Shown one piece after another: positions 7,671 through 16,221 of a DNA stretch of 34,627 nucleotides; position 1 is the stretch's first letter, and every line of letters starts with the position of its first letter. The notes below the pieces were generated by a model that was not told the origin of the DNA, ran no database searches, and saw only the letters and a list, made by a program, of their open reading frames with translations. The stretch covers positions 1 through 34,627 of the forward strand of contig QHRW01000026.1 in NCBI GenBank assembly GCA_003220265.1, in the 5' to 3' direction. The DNA is from Candidatus Rokuibacteriota bacterium (lineage in GTDB: Bacteria > Methylomirabilota > Methylomirabilia > Rokubacteriales > CSP1-6). The position numbers and the translations under genes are program-made.

Positions 7671-7679
7671 ATCATACCA
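7671..7679 (-). promoter_or_regulatory. Extended -10 promoter of the Os1348-like/cNMP/M50 operon
   Basis: TGGTATGAT on the minus strand (7679-7671) has the TGn extension and a near-consensus hexamer. The start codon ATG 7661 lies 9 nt after the hexamer, so the 5' UTR would be 0-3 nt. No good -35 is visible. Confidence 0.5.
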
Positions 7680-7778
7680 GACGGGCATGAGCGCTGAAAG
7701 GCCGGCGTGCTGTGGCGCCGGGAATCCACCGAGGGGTTTGAGGCGTTGTAAGCAGCAGGGCCAGGGAGGCCCTCGGCG

Positions 7779-8153
7779 ATGCGCATGCTCAAGATCGCGG
7801 CGGTGGTGATCGCTCCCCTGCTGCTCCTGCCGTCCACGGCGCTGCCTCGCTCGACCTACGCCCCGGCCACCCTCGATTACTACTTCACCCTCGACTGGAA
7901 GGTGGTGGACAGCCCAAAGGGACCCGTGATCGAGGGCTTCGTCTACAACCGGTACAACGTTCGCACCGACCGGATGCAGCTCAGCATCGACCAGCTCGAC
8001 GCCGCCGGCCAGGTCGTGGGTACCACCAGCACCTGGGTGATCGGCGGCGTGCCGCCGAACAACCGCACGTGGTTCACGACGCACGTCCCCCGCGCCGCTA
8101 GCTACAAGGTGGAGATCTCGTCGTTCGAGTGGGTCAACCGCGGCGGGGCGTGA
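7779..8153 (+). CDS. Secreted hypothetical protein, paralogue of the convergent lipoprotein
   Basis: The gene encodes 124 aa. ATG 7779 is preceded by GGGAGG (7764-7769) at good spacing. An N-terminal signal peptide (MRMLKIAAVVIAPLLLLPSTA) predicts export. The mature part is one beta-sandwich-like domain: DWKVVDSPKGPVIEGFVYN, DAAGQVV, IGGVPPNNRTWF. These motifs recur in the lipoprotein encoded at 8169-8579 (ISGYVVN, DAQGQLV, PGGVPPGNRTYF), so the two are paralogues arranged tail to tail. The layout resembles the FxLYD-type small domains of periplasmic proteins of unknown role. No function can be assigned. Confidence 0.75.
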   Translation: MRMLKIAAVVIAPLLLLPSTALPRSTYAPATLDYYFTLDWKVVDSPKGPVIEGFVYNRYNVRTDRMQLSIDQLDAAGQVVGTTSTWVIGGVPPNNRTWFTTHVPRAASYKVEISSFEWVNRGGA

Positions 8154-8168
8154 CGAGCGCTCGGGGGG

Positions 8169-8579
8169 TCATGGAAACCTGCCGCCGAAGACGCCGTCCG
8201 GGCGGTCCTGCCACGTGTAGTAGGGTACCGTGACGCGGTAGCGGTCGGCGGGCGGCAGGTGGCGGACCTCGAAGTACGTGCGGTTGCCAGGGGGTACGCC
8301 GCCCGGCACCCACTGGAAGCGCCGCTCCACGAGCTGGCCCTGGGCGTCGAAGGCCTCCACCAGCACCTGCACGCGGCCGGCGAAGTAGTAGTACGTGTTG
8401 ACGACATAGCCGCTGATGCGCGGCGCGTTGATCTCCGGCTCGTCGATCGTCCACTCGGCGTGGATCAGGAAGCCCTCGCCGACCTGGAGATTCTCGGGCG
8501 GCGGCTCCAGGCTGGCGCAGCTGGTGACCGCCAGGAGCAGCGCGGCTCCGAGGGCGAGCGATCGGAGAGGATTCCGCAT
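8169..8579 (-). CDS. Lipoprotein, paralogue of the 7779 protein
   Basis: The gene encodes 136 aa from ATG 8579. The signal MRNPLRSLALGAALLLAVTSC carries a lipobox with Cys21, predicting lipidation. The mature domain contains HAEWTIDEPEINAPRISGYV, VEAFDAQGQLVERRFQWV and PGGVPPGNRTYFEVRHLPP, and follows the same pattern as the neighbour at 7779-8153, which has a cleavable signal and no lipobox. The pair therefore arose by duplication and inversion, with one copy membrane-anchored. The intergenic gap between the two stops is 15 nt. Function unknown. Confidence 0.75.
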   Translation of the reverse strand: MRNPLRSLALGAALLLAVTSCASLEPPPENLQVGEGFLIHAEWTIDEPEINAPRISGYVVNTYYYFAGRVQVLVEAFDAQGQLVERRFQWVPGGVPPGNRTYFEVRHLPPADRYRVTVPYYTWQDRPDGVFGGRFP

Positions 8580-8601
8580 GACTTCAGCGTATCATCGTGA
8601 C

Positions 8602-9324
8602 GTGAAGGGCTTCATGGCGGTGCTCGTCGTGCTCGCGGCGGTCACGCCGGCGAGCGCGCAGTCGAGCGTGGCCTACGTCACCCGCGTCGTCGAGGGCGAC
8701 CTGGTCTACGCCGAGCTCGCCGGGCGGATCGAGGCCGTCCGCTATCTGGGCGTCAACGTCCCCCTGATCGAGCATCCCAGCCGAGGACCCGAGCCCTACG
8801 CGGCGATCGTGCGCGAGCGGAACCGCCGCCTGGTCGAGGGCCGCTGGATCCGGCTGATGTTCGAGCGGGACGCGCGGGACGAGCACGGGCGGCTGCTCGC
8901 CTACGTCTGGATGAACGACCTCTTCGTCAACGCCGCGCTGGTGCACTGGGGTTACGCGGAAGCCGCGGCGACGGGCCCGGGCGCCGGCACGCGCTACGCG
9001 GAGTACTTCAAGGGCCTCGAGCAGGGCGCGCGCCGCGAGGCGCGCGGACTCTGGCGGTACGGCGACGTCCTGACGTACTACCGCCCCGGCGGCCTCGGCG
9101 TCGCCGGCAGTGGCGAGTACCAGGAGCGCGCCGCCACCGGCGCGGGCGGGCGGGTCTTCTCGGCGCCGGCGCCGTTCATTCCCGCCGCGGTGCCCAGCAC
9201 CTCGTCGCCCTACGTCTCCGCGGGCAGCGTTGCGCCGTCGGCGGGCCGCGGCTCGGTGCCGACGGTGCCGCCGGGGACGATTCCGTCGCCCGGCACGCCG
9301 TACATGCCGCCCCGCCTCCGCTGA
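8602..9324 (+). CDS. Thermonuclease (SNase)-like secreted protein, catalytic residues altered
   Basis: The gene encodes 240 aa. GTG 8602 gives a clean signal peptide (VKGFMAVLVVLAAVTPASAQ); TATCAT (8590-8595) lies 6 nt upstream, suggesting a leaderless mRNA. Residues about 25-150 follow the SNase fold: VTRVVEGDLVYAELAG, VRYLGVNVPLIEHPSRGPEP, ERDARDEHGRLLAYVWMNDL and FVNAALVHWGYAEAA. In active enzymes the second motif is RLLxVDTPE; here the Asp is Asn and the catalytic Glu is Leu, while the later Arg (GRLLAY) is kept. Nuclease activity is therefore doubtful. The C-terminal 70 residues are Pro/Ser/Gly-rich and look disordered. The gene ends 12 nt before the convergent kimA stop. Confidence 0.8.
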   Translation: MKGFMAVLVVLAAVTPASAQSSVAYVTRVVEGDLVYAELAGRIEAVRYLGVNVPLIEHPSRGPEPYAAIVRERNRRLVEGRWIRLMFERDARDEHGRLLAYVWMNDLFVNAALVHWGYAEAAATGPGAGTRYAEYFKGLEQGARREARGLWRYGDVLTYYRPGGLGVAGSGEYQERAATGAGGRVFSAPAPFIPAAVPSTSSPYVSAGSVAPSAGRGSVPTVPPGTIPSPGTPYMPPRLR

Positions 9325-9336
9325 CCCGGCGTCCCC

Positions 9337-11163
9337 TCACCGCTTGAGCAGGTAGGGCACGTCGGCCACGACGATGTTGCGCCGGAACAGCAGCGCGCCC
9401 TTCACCAGCAGCGCCGTCTGGTTGTGCAGGATGTGCTGCCACCACTTCCGCGGCAGGAACTCCGGGAGCACGACCGTCACCATCTGATCGTCCCCGCGCG
9501 CCCGGATCTGCTCGATGTAGTCGAGCAGTGGCCTCAGCAGCGAGCGGTAGGGCGACGTCAGCACGACCAGGGGGACGCCCAGGCCCCACTGCCGCCACTT
9601 CTCCTCGAGCCGGGCGGTGCGCGCGGGATCGGTCTCGACGTAGACGCCGCGCACGACCACGGGCGGCGCAGCCAGCGTGCGCGCGTACTGCACGGCACGC
9701 ACGACACCCCGATGGACGTCGCCCACCAGCACGAGGACGGTGTGCTGGAACTGCGGCGGCGCTTCCAGCCCTTCCAGTGACAGCGCGTCCGCCACCTCCT
9801 CGTAGTGGCGCGCCATCGCCAGGAAGCCGGCGACCAGGATCGGAATGACGAGCACCACGATCCAGGCGCCGTGGGTGAACTTGGTGACGGCGATGACCAG
9901 CGTGACGACGCCGGTGGCGACGGCGCCCACGCCGTTGATGGCCAGCCGGTGGCGCCAGCCGGCGCCACGCTCGACCCACCAGTGGCGCACCATGCCGGAC
10001 TGCGAGAGCGTGAACGAGATGAACACGCCGACCGCGTAGAGCGGGATGAGGGCGTGCGTCTCGCCGCCGAACAGCACCAGTAGCAGCGCGGCGAACCCGG
10101 CCAGCACGAGGATGCCGTTGGAGAACACCAGCCGCTCGCCGAGGTTGGCGAACTGGCGCGGCACGAAATGGTCGCGGGCCAGCAGCGAGGACAGCCGCGG
10201 GAAGTCGGCGAACGACGTGTTGGCGGCGAGCACCAGGATGAGGGTCGTCGCCGCCTGGATCACGTAGTACATGACCCCGCTGTCGAACAGCCGCCGGGCG
10301 ATCTGCGACACCACCGTTTCCGTCTCGCGCGGCACGACCCCGAGCTGGTTCGACAGCACGGTGATGCCGACGAACATCGTGGCCAGGATGAACGCCATCC
10401 AGCCGAGCGTGATGGCCGCGTTCCGTGATTCCGGTGGGCGGAAGGCGGGGATGCCGTTGGAGATCGCCTCGATCCCGGTCAAGGCCGTGCACCCGGAGGC
10501 GAACGCGCGCAGCACCAGGAACCACGTGAGCGGCTCGACCACCGGCACCGACGGCGGGGCCGCCGGCGGCAGCGTGCCGGTCACGAGACGGAAGAAGCCG
10601 ACGGCCAGCATGACGCTGAAGCTGGCAATGAAGAAGTAGGTCGGCACCGCGAAGATCCGCCCCGACTCGCGGACGCCGCGGATGTTGGTCGCCGCGATCC
10701 CGGCCACGCACACCACGCCGATGGCGACCTTGTGGGTGGCCAGCTCGGGCAGCGCGGAGGTGACGGCCGCCACGCCGGCCGCGACCGACACGGACACGGT
10801 GAGGACGTAATCGACCAGCAGCGCCGCCGCCGCCACCAGGCCGGGCACCGTGCCGAGATTGGCGCGCGCGACGATGTAGGAGCCGCCGCCGCTCGGGTAG
10901 GCGTGGATCGTCTGCTGATAGGAGATCGTGACGATCGCCAGCAAGCCCGTGATGGCCAGCGCGATCGGAATGTCGAGGTGCGCGGCGGCGATGCCGGCCA
11001 GCACGAGGATGAGGAGAATTTCCTCCGTTGCGTACGCTACCGAGGACAGCGCGTCGGAGGAGAAGACCGCCAGCGCAACCCTCTTGCTGAGCCGCTCGTG
11101 TCGCGCCTGGGCCAGCGGCATCGGCGGGCCGACGAGCCAGCGCTTCAGGAGGGTGAGTCGCAT
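9337..11163 (-). CDS. kimA: KimA-type high-affinity K+ importer (APC superfamily)
   Basis: The gene encodes 608 aa, close to Bacillus subtilis KimA (607 aa). It has about twelve membrane helices (residues 25-450) and a cytoplasmic C-terminal domain of about 150 aa. Family stretches are clear: LSSDALSSVAYATEEILLIL, AYPSGGGSYIVARANLG, FASGCTALTGIEAISNGIPAF, NQLG...ETVVSQIA, VLAANTSFADFPRLSSLLAR, LIPLYAVGVFISFTLSQSGM, and at the end ILHNQTALLVKGALLFRRNIVV. KimA proteins bring in K+ with protons and in Firmicutes are repressed by c-di-AMP; no c-di-AMP riboswitch is seen upstream. The gene is next to kdpFABC-DE and its control region shares a TTGA-N7-TTGA box with the kdp region. TAGCAT (11180-11175) lies 11 nt before the ATG. 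Confidence 0.85.
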   Translation of the reverse strand: MRLTLLKRWLVGPPMPLAQARHERLSKRVALAVFSSDALSSVAYATEEILLILVLAGIAAAHLDIPIALAITGLLAIVTISYQQTIHAYPSGGGSYIVARANLGTVPGLVAAAALLVDYVLTVSVSVAAGVAAVTSALPELATHKVAIGVVCVAGIAATNIRGVRESGRIFAVPTYFFIASFSVMLAVGFFRLVTGTLPPAAPPSVPVVEPLTWFLVLRAFASGCTALTGIEAISNGIPAFRPPESRNAAITLGWMAFILATMFVGITVLSNQLGVVPRETETVVSQIARRLFDSGVMYYVIQAATTLILVLAANTSFADFPRLSSLLARDHFVPRQFANLGERLVFSNGILVLAGFAALLLVLFGGETHALIPLYAVGVFISFTLSQSGMVRHWWVERGAGWRHRLAINGVGAVATGVVTLVIAVTKFTHGAWIVVLVIPILVAGFLAMARHYEEVADALSLEGLEAPPQFQHTVLVLVGDVHRGVVRAVQYARTLAAPPVVVRGVYVETDPARTARLEEKWRQWGLGVPLVVLTSPYRSLLRPLLDYIEQIRARGDDQMVTVVLPEFLPRKWWQHILHNQTALLVKGALLFRRNIVVADVPYLLKR

Positions 11164-11213
11164 GCCAGTGCTCGATGCTACGCCGCCGCCTGCCCGACGA
11201 ACCCGTGGGCCCG

Positions 11214-11235
11214 AATTTTTACGCGATTTTTACGC
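11214..11235. repeat. Direct repeat ATTTTTACGC, 11-nt period, in kimA control region
   Basis: ATTTTTACGC occurs at 11215-11224 and 11226-11235, exactly one helical turn apart. Paired repeats of this period are typical of OmpR/PhoB-family regulator sites, and the T-rich run recalls the T-rich KdpE site of E. coli. It is an AT island in very GC-rich DNA, 51 nt upstream of the kimA ATG. Confidence 0.5.
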
Positions 11236-11249
11236 TCGCGAGCGCTGTC

Positions 11250-11264
11250 TTGACGCCGCATTGA
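11250..11264 (+). promoter_or_regulatory. TTGA-N7-TTGA box between kimA and the small membrane protein gene
   Basis: TTGACGCCGCATTGA is a direct repeat of TTGA with 11-nt period. It matches the kdp intergenic box at 16304-16318 in 14 of 15 positions. It lies 27 nt before the ATG of the plus-strand small membrane protein and upstream of kimA on the other strand. A KdpE site is the natural candidate. Confidence 0.55.
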
Positions 11265-11291
11265 GACCCCAGGTGCCACAGTCATGATGGG

Positions 11292-11627
11292 ATGTGTGAC
11301 ACGACACCCGTTGCCGCCACCCGACCACGCTGGGGCGCGCTCTATGGCGCGACGCTGCCGCCCTTGGCCGCGCTCGCGGCCGTGGAGATGGCGAGCCCGC
11401 CCAACGCCGTGCGTACGATCCTGCGCTTCGCGCTGGCGCTCGGAACGCTCGGCGGCATGGCGCTGTGGGTCCATTCGAACCGCGCGGCGGTCGATCTTCA
11501 AGATTGGTGCGACTGCGCCGGCCGCACGATGACGATCCGCGTGATCGAGTCTCACCGTCCGGCAGGGCCGACCGATCCGCCCGTGCCCGAGTGGGCGGAG
11601 CATCAGTACGAGGTCGCCGGCCGCTGA
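11292..11627 (+). CDS. Small membrane protein, paralogue of the kdp-linked 73-aa protein
   Basis: The gene encodes 111 aa from ATG 11292. Two hydrophobic segments (about 19-33 and 42-60) are followed by a soluble tail with two Cys (DWCDCAG) that ends EHQYEVAGR. From TRPRWGALY through NRAAVDL it aligns without gaps to the protein at 16392-16613 (TKPAWWLLY to NRVALDL); I count 23 identities in 60 positions, including R-T-x-L, W and N-R-x-A-x-D-L. The gene diverges from kimA and converges on kdpC. I know no function for this family. Its two copies at two K+ transport loci suggest a role in K+ uptake or its control. The C-terminal tail of about 40 aa is absent from the paralogue. Confidence 0.7.
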   Translation: MCDTTPVAATRPRWGALYGATLPPLAALAAVEMASPPNAVRTILRFALALGTLGGMALWVHSNRAAVDLQDWCDCAGRTMTIRVIESHRPAGPTDPPVPEWAEHQYEVAGR

Positions 11628-11638
11628 GGCCGGCGACC
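11612..11638. terminator. Bidirectional hairpin between convergent genes
   Basis: GGTCGCCGGCC (11612-11622) and GGCCGGCGACC (11628-11638) form a perfect 11-bp stem with a GCTGA loop that includes the stop codon of the plus gene. No U-tract follows on either side. It sits just 8 nt before the kdpC stop, so it may end transcripts from both directions. Confidence 0.55.
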
Positions 11639-11646
11639 AGCACACC

Positions 11647-12216
11647 TCAGCGAGCGTCGAGCGCCAGGTTCAGCTCGAGGACGTTGACCCGCGGCTCACC
11701 GAGCACGCCGAGCCATCGTCCTTCGATGTGCGCCTCGACCAGTCGCCGTACGGCCCCCTCGTCCACCTTGCGCGCCCTCGCCACGCGATCCACCTGGTAG
11801 AGCGCCGCCGCCGGGCTGATGTGCGGATCGAGACCGCTGCCGGAGGCCGTCACGAGATCCACCGGCACCGGCGCCGTGTTGCCGGGATCGGCGGCACGCA
11901 GCGCATCGACGCGCTCCTGCACGGCCTTGAGGAGCGCGGGGTTGGTGGGACTCAGGTTCGATCCCGACGAGGCGCCCGCGTTGTAGGCGAACGGCGACGT
12001 GGCCGAGGGGCGGCTCCAGAAGTACCCGGGGTCGTCGAACGGCTGGCCGATCAGCGACGACCCGACCGGCTTGCCGTCCTTCACGATGAGGCTCCCGTTG
12101 GCCTGACGCGGGAAGATGGTCTGGGCGATGCCGGTGACGACGAGCGGATAGGCGACGCCCGTCACGACCGTGAACAGCAGCAGCAACACCAGCGCGGGAC
12201 GGATGTGCGTGCTCAT
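11647..12216 (-). CDS. kdpC: K+-transporting ATPase subunit C
   Basis: The gene encodes 189 aa from ATG 12216 after GGAG. It has one N-terminal membrane helix ([21 protein letters not shown]) and a periplasmic domain with the family blocks [75 protein letters not shown], and the C-terminal [16 protein letters not shown]. KdpC binds KdpA/KdpB and supports high-affinity K+ binding by the complex. It is the last gene of the minus-strand operon, 8 nt after the kdpB stop. Confidence 0.97.
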   Translation of the reverse strand: MSTHIRPALVLLLLFTVVTGVAYPLVVTGIAQTIFPRQANGSLIVKDGKPVGSSLIGQPFDDPGYFWSRPSATSPFAYNAGASSGSNLSPTNPALLKAVQERVDALRAADPGNTAPVPVDLVTASGSGLDPHISPAAALYQVDRVARARKVDEGAVRRLVEAHIEGRWLGVLGEPRVNVLELNLALDAR

Positions 12217-12224
12217 ATCGGCTC

Positions 12225-14267
12225 CTACACCAGGCCCAGGGCGACCAGGGTCATGTCGATCAGCTTGATGCCCGGGAACGGGATGATGATGCCGCCGATG
12301 CCGTAGATCCACACGTGGCGGCGCAGGACGGCGGCGGCGCCCAGCGGCCGGTAGCGGACACCCTTCAGGGCGAGCGGGATCAGCGCGACGATGATGAGGG
12401 CGTTGAAGATGACGGCCGAGAGGATCGCGCTCTGCGGCGTGGCCAGGTGCATGACGTTGAGCGCGTTCAGCGCGGGATAGGTCGTCGCGAACGCGGCCGG
12501 GATGATCGCGAAGTACTTGGCCACGTCGTTGGCGATGCTGAACGTCGTCAGCGCGCCGCGCGTCATCAGCATCTGCTTGCCTGTCTCCACCACCTCCAGC
12601 AGCTTGGTCGGGTTGGAGTCGAGGTCGATCATGTTGCCGGCTTCCTTGGCGGCCTGGGTGCCGGAGTTCATGGCCACCGCCACGTCGGCCTGGGCGAGCG
12701 CCGGCGCGTCGTTGGTGCCGTCGCCGGTCATCGCGACCAGCCGCCCCTCGGCCTGCGTCTTGCGGATCAGCGCCAGCTTGGCCTCCGGCGTCGCCTCCGC
12801 CAGGAAGTCGTCGATGCCGGCCTCGGCCGCGATGGCCGCCGCGGTGAGCGGGTTGTCGCCCGTGATCATCACGGTCCGGATGCCCATGCTGCGCAGCTCG
12901 CCGAAGCGCTCCTTGATGCCGCCCTTGACGATGTCCTTCAGCTGGATGGCGCCGAGCACCCGCGCGCCGTCGGCAACGACGAGCGGGGTGGCGCCCGCCT
13001 TGGCGATCGTGTCGACCGCGGCGCGCACCTCGGCCGGCACCGTGCCCCCGAGCCGCTTGACGTGCGCTTCGATCGCATGGGCGGCGCCCTTGCGGACCTG
13101 GCGGCCATCGAGGTTGACGCCACTCATCCGCGTCTGGGCGGTGAACGCCACGAAGGTGGCGCCGAGCTTCTCCACGTCGCGCTCGCGAATCCCGTACTGC
13201 TCCTTGGCGAGCACGACGATGCTGCGGCCCTCGGGCGTCTCGTCGGCCAGCGAGGCGAGCTGCGCCGCGTCGGCCAGGGCGCGCTGCTCCACGCCCGGCG
13301 CCGGCAGGAACTGCGTGGCCTGGCGGTTGCCGAGGGTGATCGTTCCCGTCTTGTCGAGCAGCAGCACGTCGACGTCGCCGGCCGCTTCCACCGCCCGGCC
13401 CGACATCGCGATGACGTTCTTCTGAATCATGCGGTCCATGCCGGCAATGCCGATCGCCGACAGCAGCGCGCCGATGGTGGTGGGAATCAGGCACACGAGC
13501 AACGCCACCAGCACCGTGACGGTCACCGGCGTGCCCTGCCCGGCGGCGCCGACGCTGTAGAGGGAGAACGGCAGGAGCGTGGCCGTGGCGAGCAGGAAGA
13601 TGATGGTCATCGCCGCCAGCAGGATGTCGAGCGCGATCTCGTTGGGGGTCTTCTGGCGCCTGGCGCCCTCCACCAGCGAGATCATGCGGTCCAGGAACGC
13701 CTCGCCCGGATTCGCCGTCACCTCGACCACGAGCCAGTCGGACAGCACCTGGGTGCCGCCCGTGACCGAGCTGCGATCACCGCCGCTCTCGCGGATCACC
13801 GGCGCGCTCTCGCCGGTGATGGCGCTCTCGTTCACGGACGCCACGCCCTCGATCACGGTGGCATCGGCCGGGATGAAGTCTCCGGCCTCGACGAGCACGA
13901 CGTCGCCCTTGCGCAGGGCCGAGGCGGCCACCGTGTCGTAGTCGATGCTGCGCTCCCGGCGGCGGAGCCGCTTGGCCTGCAGATCGCGCCGGGCCTTGCG
14001 CAGCGAGGCCGCCTGCGCCTTGCCGCGTCCTTCGGCCATCGCCTCCGCGAAGTTGGCGAAGAGGACCGTGAACCACAGCCACGCCGCCACCCAGCAGATG
14101 AACCAGACGGGCGCCTCACCGCGGCCGACCAGCGCCTGGAACCACAGCAGCGTGGTCAGGATCGCGCCGACGTAGACGACGAACATGACGGGGTTGCGCA
14201 CCTGGCGCTGCACCGTCAGCTTGGCGAACGAGTCCACGATCGCCTGCTTGATCACCGAAGTCGCCAC
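12225..14267 (-). CDS. kdpB: K+-transporting ATPase ATP-binding subunit B
   Basis: The gene encodes 680 aa, a normal length for KdpB, the P-type ATPase that powers K+ import by the Kdp complex. Motifs: TGES at 151-154 (it includes the Ser equivalent to the one E. coli KdpB phosphorylates for inhibition), the Pro-containing helix [16 protein letters not shown], the phosphorylation motif [11 protein letters not shown] with Asp305, ATP-binding [18 protein letters not shown] and [11 protein letters not shown], and hinge [21 protein letters not shown]. The start is GTG 14267 after a GAGG, 12 nt after the kdpA stop; an ATG a few bases upstream is out of frame. Confidence 0.97.
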   Translation of the reverse strand: MATSVIKQAIVDSFAKLTVQRQVRNPVMFVVYVGAILTTLLWFQALVGRGEAPVWFICWVAAWLWFTVLFANFAEAMAEGRGKAQAASLRKARRDLQAKRLRRRERSIDYDTVAASALRKGDVVLVEAGDFIPADATVIEGVASVNESAITGESAPVIRESGGDRSSVTGGTQVLSDWLVVEVTANPGEAFLDRMISLVEGARRQKTPNEIALDILLAAMTIIFLLATATLLPFSLYSVGAAGQGTPVTVTVLVALLVCLIPTTIGALLSAIGIAGMDRMIQKNVIAMSGRAVEAAGDVDVLLLDKTGTITLGNRQATQFLPAPGVEQRALADAAQLASLADETPEGRSIVVLAKEQYGIRERDVEKLGATFVAFTAQTRMSGVNLDGRQVRKGAAHAIEAHVKRLGGTVPAEVRAAVDTIAKAGATPLVVADGARVLGAIQLKDIVKGGIKERFGELRSMGIRTVMITGDNPLTAAAIAAEAGIDDFLAEATPEAKLALIRKTQAEGRLVAMTGDGTNDAPALAQADVAVAMNSGTQAAKEAGNMIDLDSNPTKLLEVVETGKQMLMTRGALTTFSIANDVAKYFAIIPAAFATTYPALNALNVMHLATPQSAILSAVIFNALIIVALIPLALKGVRYRPLGAAAVLRRHVWIYGIGGIIIPFPGIKLIDMTLVALGLV

Positions 14268-14279
14268 GGCCTCATTCCC

Positions 14280-16013
14280 TCATTTCGCCGCGATCAGGTT
14301 GAGATGCTCGACGATCGGTCCCAGGGCGAGCGCCGGCACGAAGGTCAGCGCCCCGACCAGGATCACCACGCCGACCAGCAGCCCGACGAAGAGCGGCGTG
14401 TGCGTCGGCAGCGTCCCCGGGCCGGTCGGCACGATCTTCTTCCGCGCCAGCGAGCCCGCGATGGCGAGCACCGGCACCGCGAGCCAGTAGCGGCCGAACA
14501 GCATGGCCAGGCCCAGCGCCGTGTTGTAGAAGGGCGTGTTCGCCGAGAGCCCGGCGAACGCGCTGCCGTTGTTGTTGGACGCCGAGGAAAACGCGTACAG
14601 GATCTCGCTGAAGCCGTGGATGCCGGGGTTCGCGATGCCGGCCTTCCCGGCCTCGGTGAGCACCCCCACGGAGGCGCCGATGAGCACGAGCGCCGGCGTG
14701 ATGAGGATGACCAGCGAGGACATCTTCATCTCGTACGCCTCGATCTTCTTGCCCAGGTACTCCGGCGTGCGGCCCACCATGAGCCCCGCCACGAAGACCG
14801 CGATGACGGCGAACATCAGCATGCCGTAGAGGCCGGAGCCGACACCGCCGTAGACGACCTCGCCGAGCTGGATCAGCCACATCGGCACCAGGCCCCCCAG
14901 CGGCGTGAACGAGTCGTGCATCGAGTTGACCGAGCCGTTCGACGCCGACGTGGTGGCTGTCGCCCACAGCACCGAGTTGGCGATGCCGAATCGTGTCTCC
15001 TTGCCTTCCATGTTGCCGCCGGCCTGCAGCGCGCTGGCAGCGTGATCGACGCCCTGCTCCACGAAGACGTGGCCGTTCTGCTCCGCCACCACCGCGACGG
15101 TCAGCAGGCCCACGAAGATGACAGTCATGGCGGCCAGCACGGCCCAGCCCTGCCGGGTATCGCCGACCATGACGCCGAACGTGTAGCAGAGCGCGGCGGG
15201 GATCAGCAGAATCGCCAGCAGCTCGAGGAAATCCGACAGCGGCGTCGGGTTCTCGAACGGGTGGGCGGAATTGACGTTGAAGAAGCCGCCGCCGTTGGTG
15301 CCGAGCTGCTTGATGGCGATCTGCGAGGCGACGGGACCGACGGGGATGACCTGCTCGGTCAGCGTGGCCTTCGACGGCTGCACCACCGTGGCCTTCGCGG
15401 GAGGACCGAACGTCTGCACGACCCCCTGGGAGACGAGGACGAGCGCGAAGGCGAAGGAGAGCGGCAGCAGGATGTAGACGGTCGTGCGCGTGAGATCGAC
15501 CCAGAAGTTGCCGATGGTGGCGGCCGAGCGTCGCGCGAACGCACGGATGAGCGCCACCAGGACCGCCATGCCCGTCGCCGCCGACAGGAAGTTCTGCACG
15601 GTCAGCGCGGCCATCTGCGTGAGATAGCTCATCGTGCTCTCGCCGCCGTACCCCTGCCAGTTCGTGTTGGTGGCGAAGCTCACCGCGGTGTTGAACGAGG
15701 AATCCGGCGAGACCGCACCGAGCCCCTGCGGGTTGAGCGGCAGCACGCCCTGCAGGCGTTGCAGCGCGTAGACGACCAGCACGCCGGCCGCGTTGAAGAG
15801 CAGCATCGTCGCGGCGTACGTCTTCCAGCCCATCTCCTCCGTGGTCCGCACCCCGGCCAGGCGGTAGATCAGCCGCTCGAACCCGCCGAACACCCGCTCG
15901 AGCCAGAACGGCCGGCCCGCGTAGACGGCGGCCATGAAGGCGCCCAGCGGCTTGACGAGCGCGAGCAGCACGACCAGGTACAGCGCGATCTGGAGGATCC
16001 CGCTGGTCGTCAC
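14280..16013 (-). CDS. kdpA: K+-transporting ATPase subunit A (K+ channel subunit)
   Basis: The gene encodes 577 aa. KdpA is the channel-like subunit that binds and passes K+. Its four pore-loop selectivity segments are visible in order: [58 protein letters not shown] and [17 protein letters not shown]. About ten membrane helices surround them. The start is GTG 16013, whose GTGA overlaps the kdpF stop (TGA 16012-16010), so translation is coupled. kdpB follows after 12 nt. Confidence 0.97.
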   Translation of the reverse strand: MTTSGILQIALYLVVLLALVKPLGAFMAAVYAGRPFWLERVFGGFERLIYRLAGVRTTEEMGWKTYAATMLLFNAAGVLVVYALQRLQGVLPLNPQGLGAVSPDSSFNTAVSFATNTNWQGYGGESTMSYLTQMAALTVQNFLSAATGMAVLVALIRAFARRSAATIGNFWVDLTRTTVYILLPLSFAFALVLVSQGVVQTFGPPAKATVVQPSKATLTEQVIPVGPVASQIAIKQLGTNGGGFFNVNSAHPFENPTPLSDFLELLAILLIPAALCYTFGVMVGDTRQGWAVLAAMTVIFVGLLTVAVVAEQNGHVFVEQGVDHAASALQAGGNMEGKETRFGIANSVLWATATTSASNGSVNSMHDSFTPLGGLVPMWLIQLGEVVYGGVGSGLYGMLMFAVIAVFVAGLMVGRTPEYLGKKIEAYEMKMSSLVILITPALVLIGASVGVLTEAGKAGIANPGIHGFSEILYAFSSASNNNGSAFAGLSANTPFYNTALGLAMLFGRYWLAVPVLAIAGSLARKKIVPTGPGTLPTHTPLFVGLLVGVVILVGALTFVPALALGPIVEHLNLIAAK

Positions 16014-16102
16014 GAGAAGAGCTCCGGCTTCAGCAGCGCCAGCACCAGGTACACCAGCAGCCCCACCGACACGACACCGCCGACGATATAGATGAGCGGC
16101 AT
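16010..16102 (-). CDS. kdpF: K+-transporting ATPase small subunit F
   Basis: The gene encodes 30 aa: [20 protein letters not shown] followed by [11 protein letters not shown] single membrane helix ending in LxKPExF is the KdpF signature. The small subunit stabilises the KdpABC complex. ATG 16102 follows TAGGAGG (minus strand) at 6 nt. It overlaps kdpA by four bases. It is too short for common ORF length cut-offs. Confidence 0.93.
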   Translation of the reverse strand: MPLIYIVGGVVSVGLLVYLVLALLKPELFS

Positions 16103-16111
16103 GACAGCCTC

Positions 16112-16204
16112 CTACACCCGCTCGCAGAGCTTCACGAATGCCCACGTCAGCCCGAAGAATCCCACCGCCACTCCCACGTAGAGCACGTCAGCCATCCAGC
16201 TCAT
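16112..16204 (-). CDS. Small membrane protein (30 aa) heading the kdp operon
   Basis: The gene encodes 30 aa beginning [20 protein letters not shown] and ending AFVKLCERV. It has one membrane helix followed by a charged end. ATG 16204 has GGAGG 6 nt upstream, and the stop lies 9 nt before the kdpF start, so it is the first gene of the operon. I recall similar unnamed short proteins ahead of kdpF in other bacteria (ending in a W/Y-A-F/Y-x-x-x-C/L-(D/E)-R-L/V pattern), but know no assigned function. It may be a second KdpF-like helix of the complex. Conserved codon structure and spacing support translation. Confidence 0.7.
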   Translation of the reverse strand: MSWMADVLYVGVAVGFFGLTWAFVKLCERV

Positions 16205-16221
16205 CGCCAACCTCCACGCCC

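Noticed and set aside
7662..7688. Earlier ATG (7688) for the Os1348-like protein
   Set aside because: It lies upstream of the predicted -10 element, so it would not be in the transcript, and the family pattern begins after the later ATG.
11164..11291. c-di-AMP (ydaO-type) riboswitch before kimA
   Set aside because: Only about 130 nt are available and I see none of the long paired structure of this riboswitch; direct repeats are present instead.
12315..16091. Very long plus-strand open frame (over 1,200 codons) across the kdp genes
   Set aside because: It is antisense to kdpB and kdpA, which match their families throughout; its translation is Arg/His/Gly-rich low-complexity, typical of a GC-rich shadow frame.
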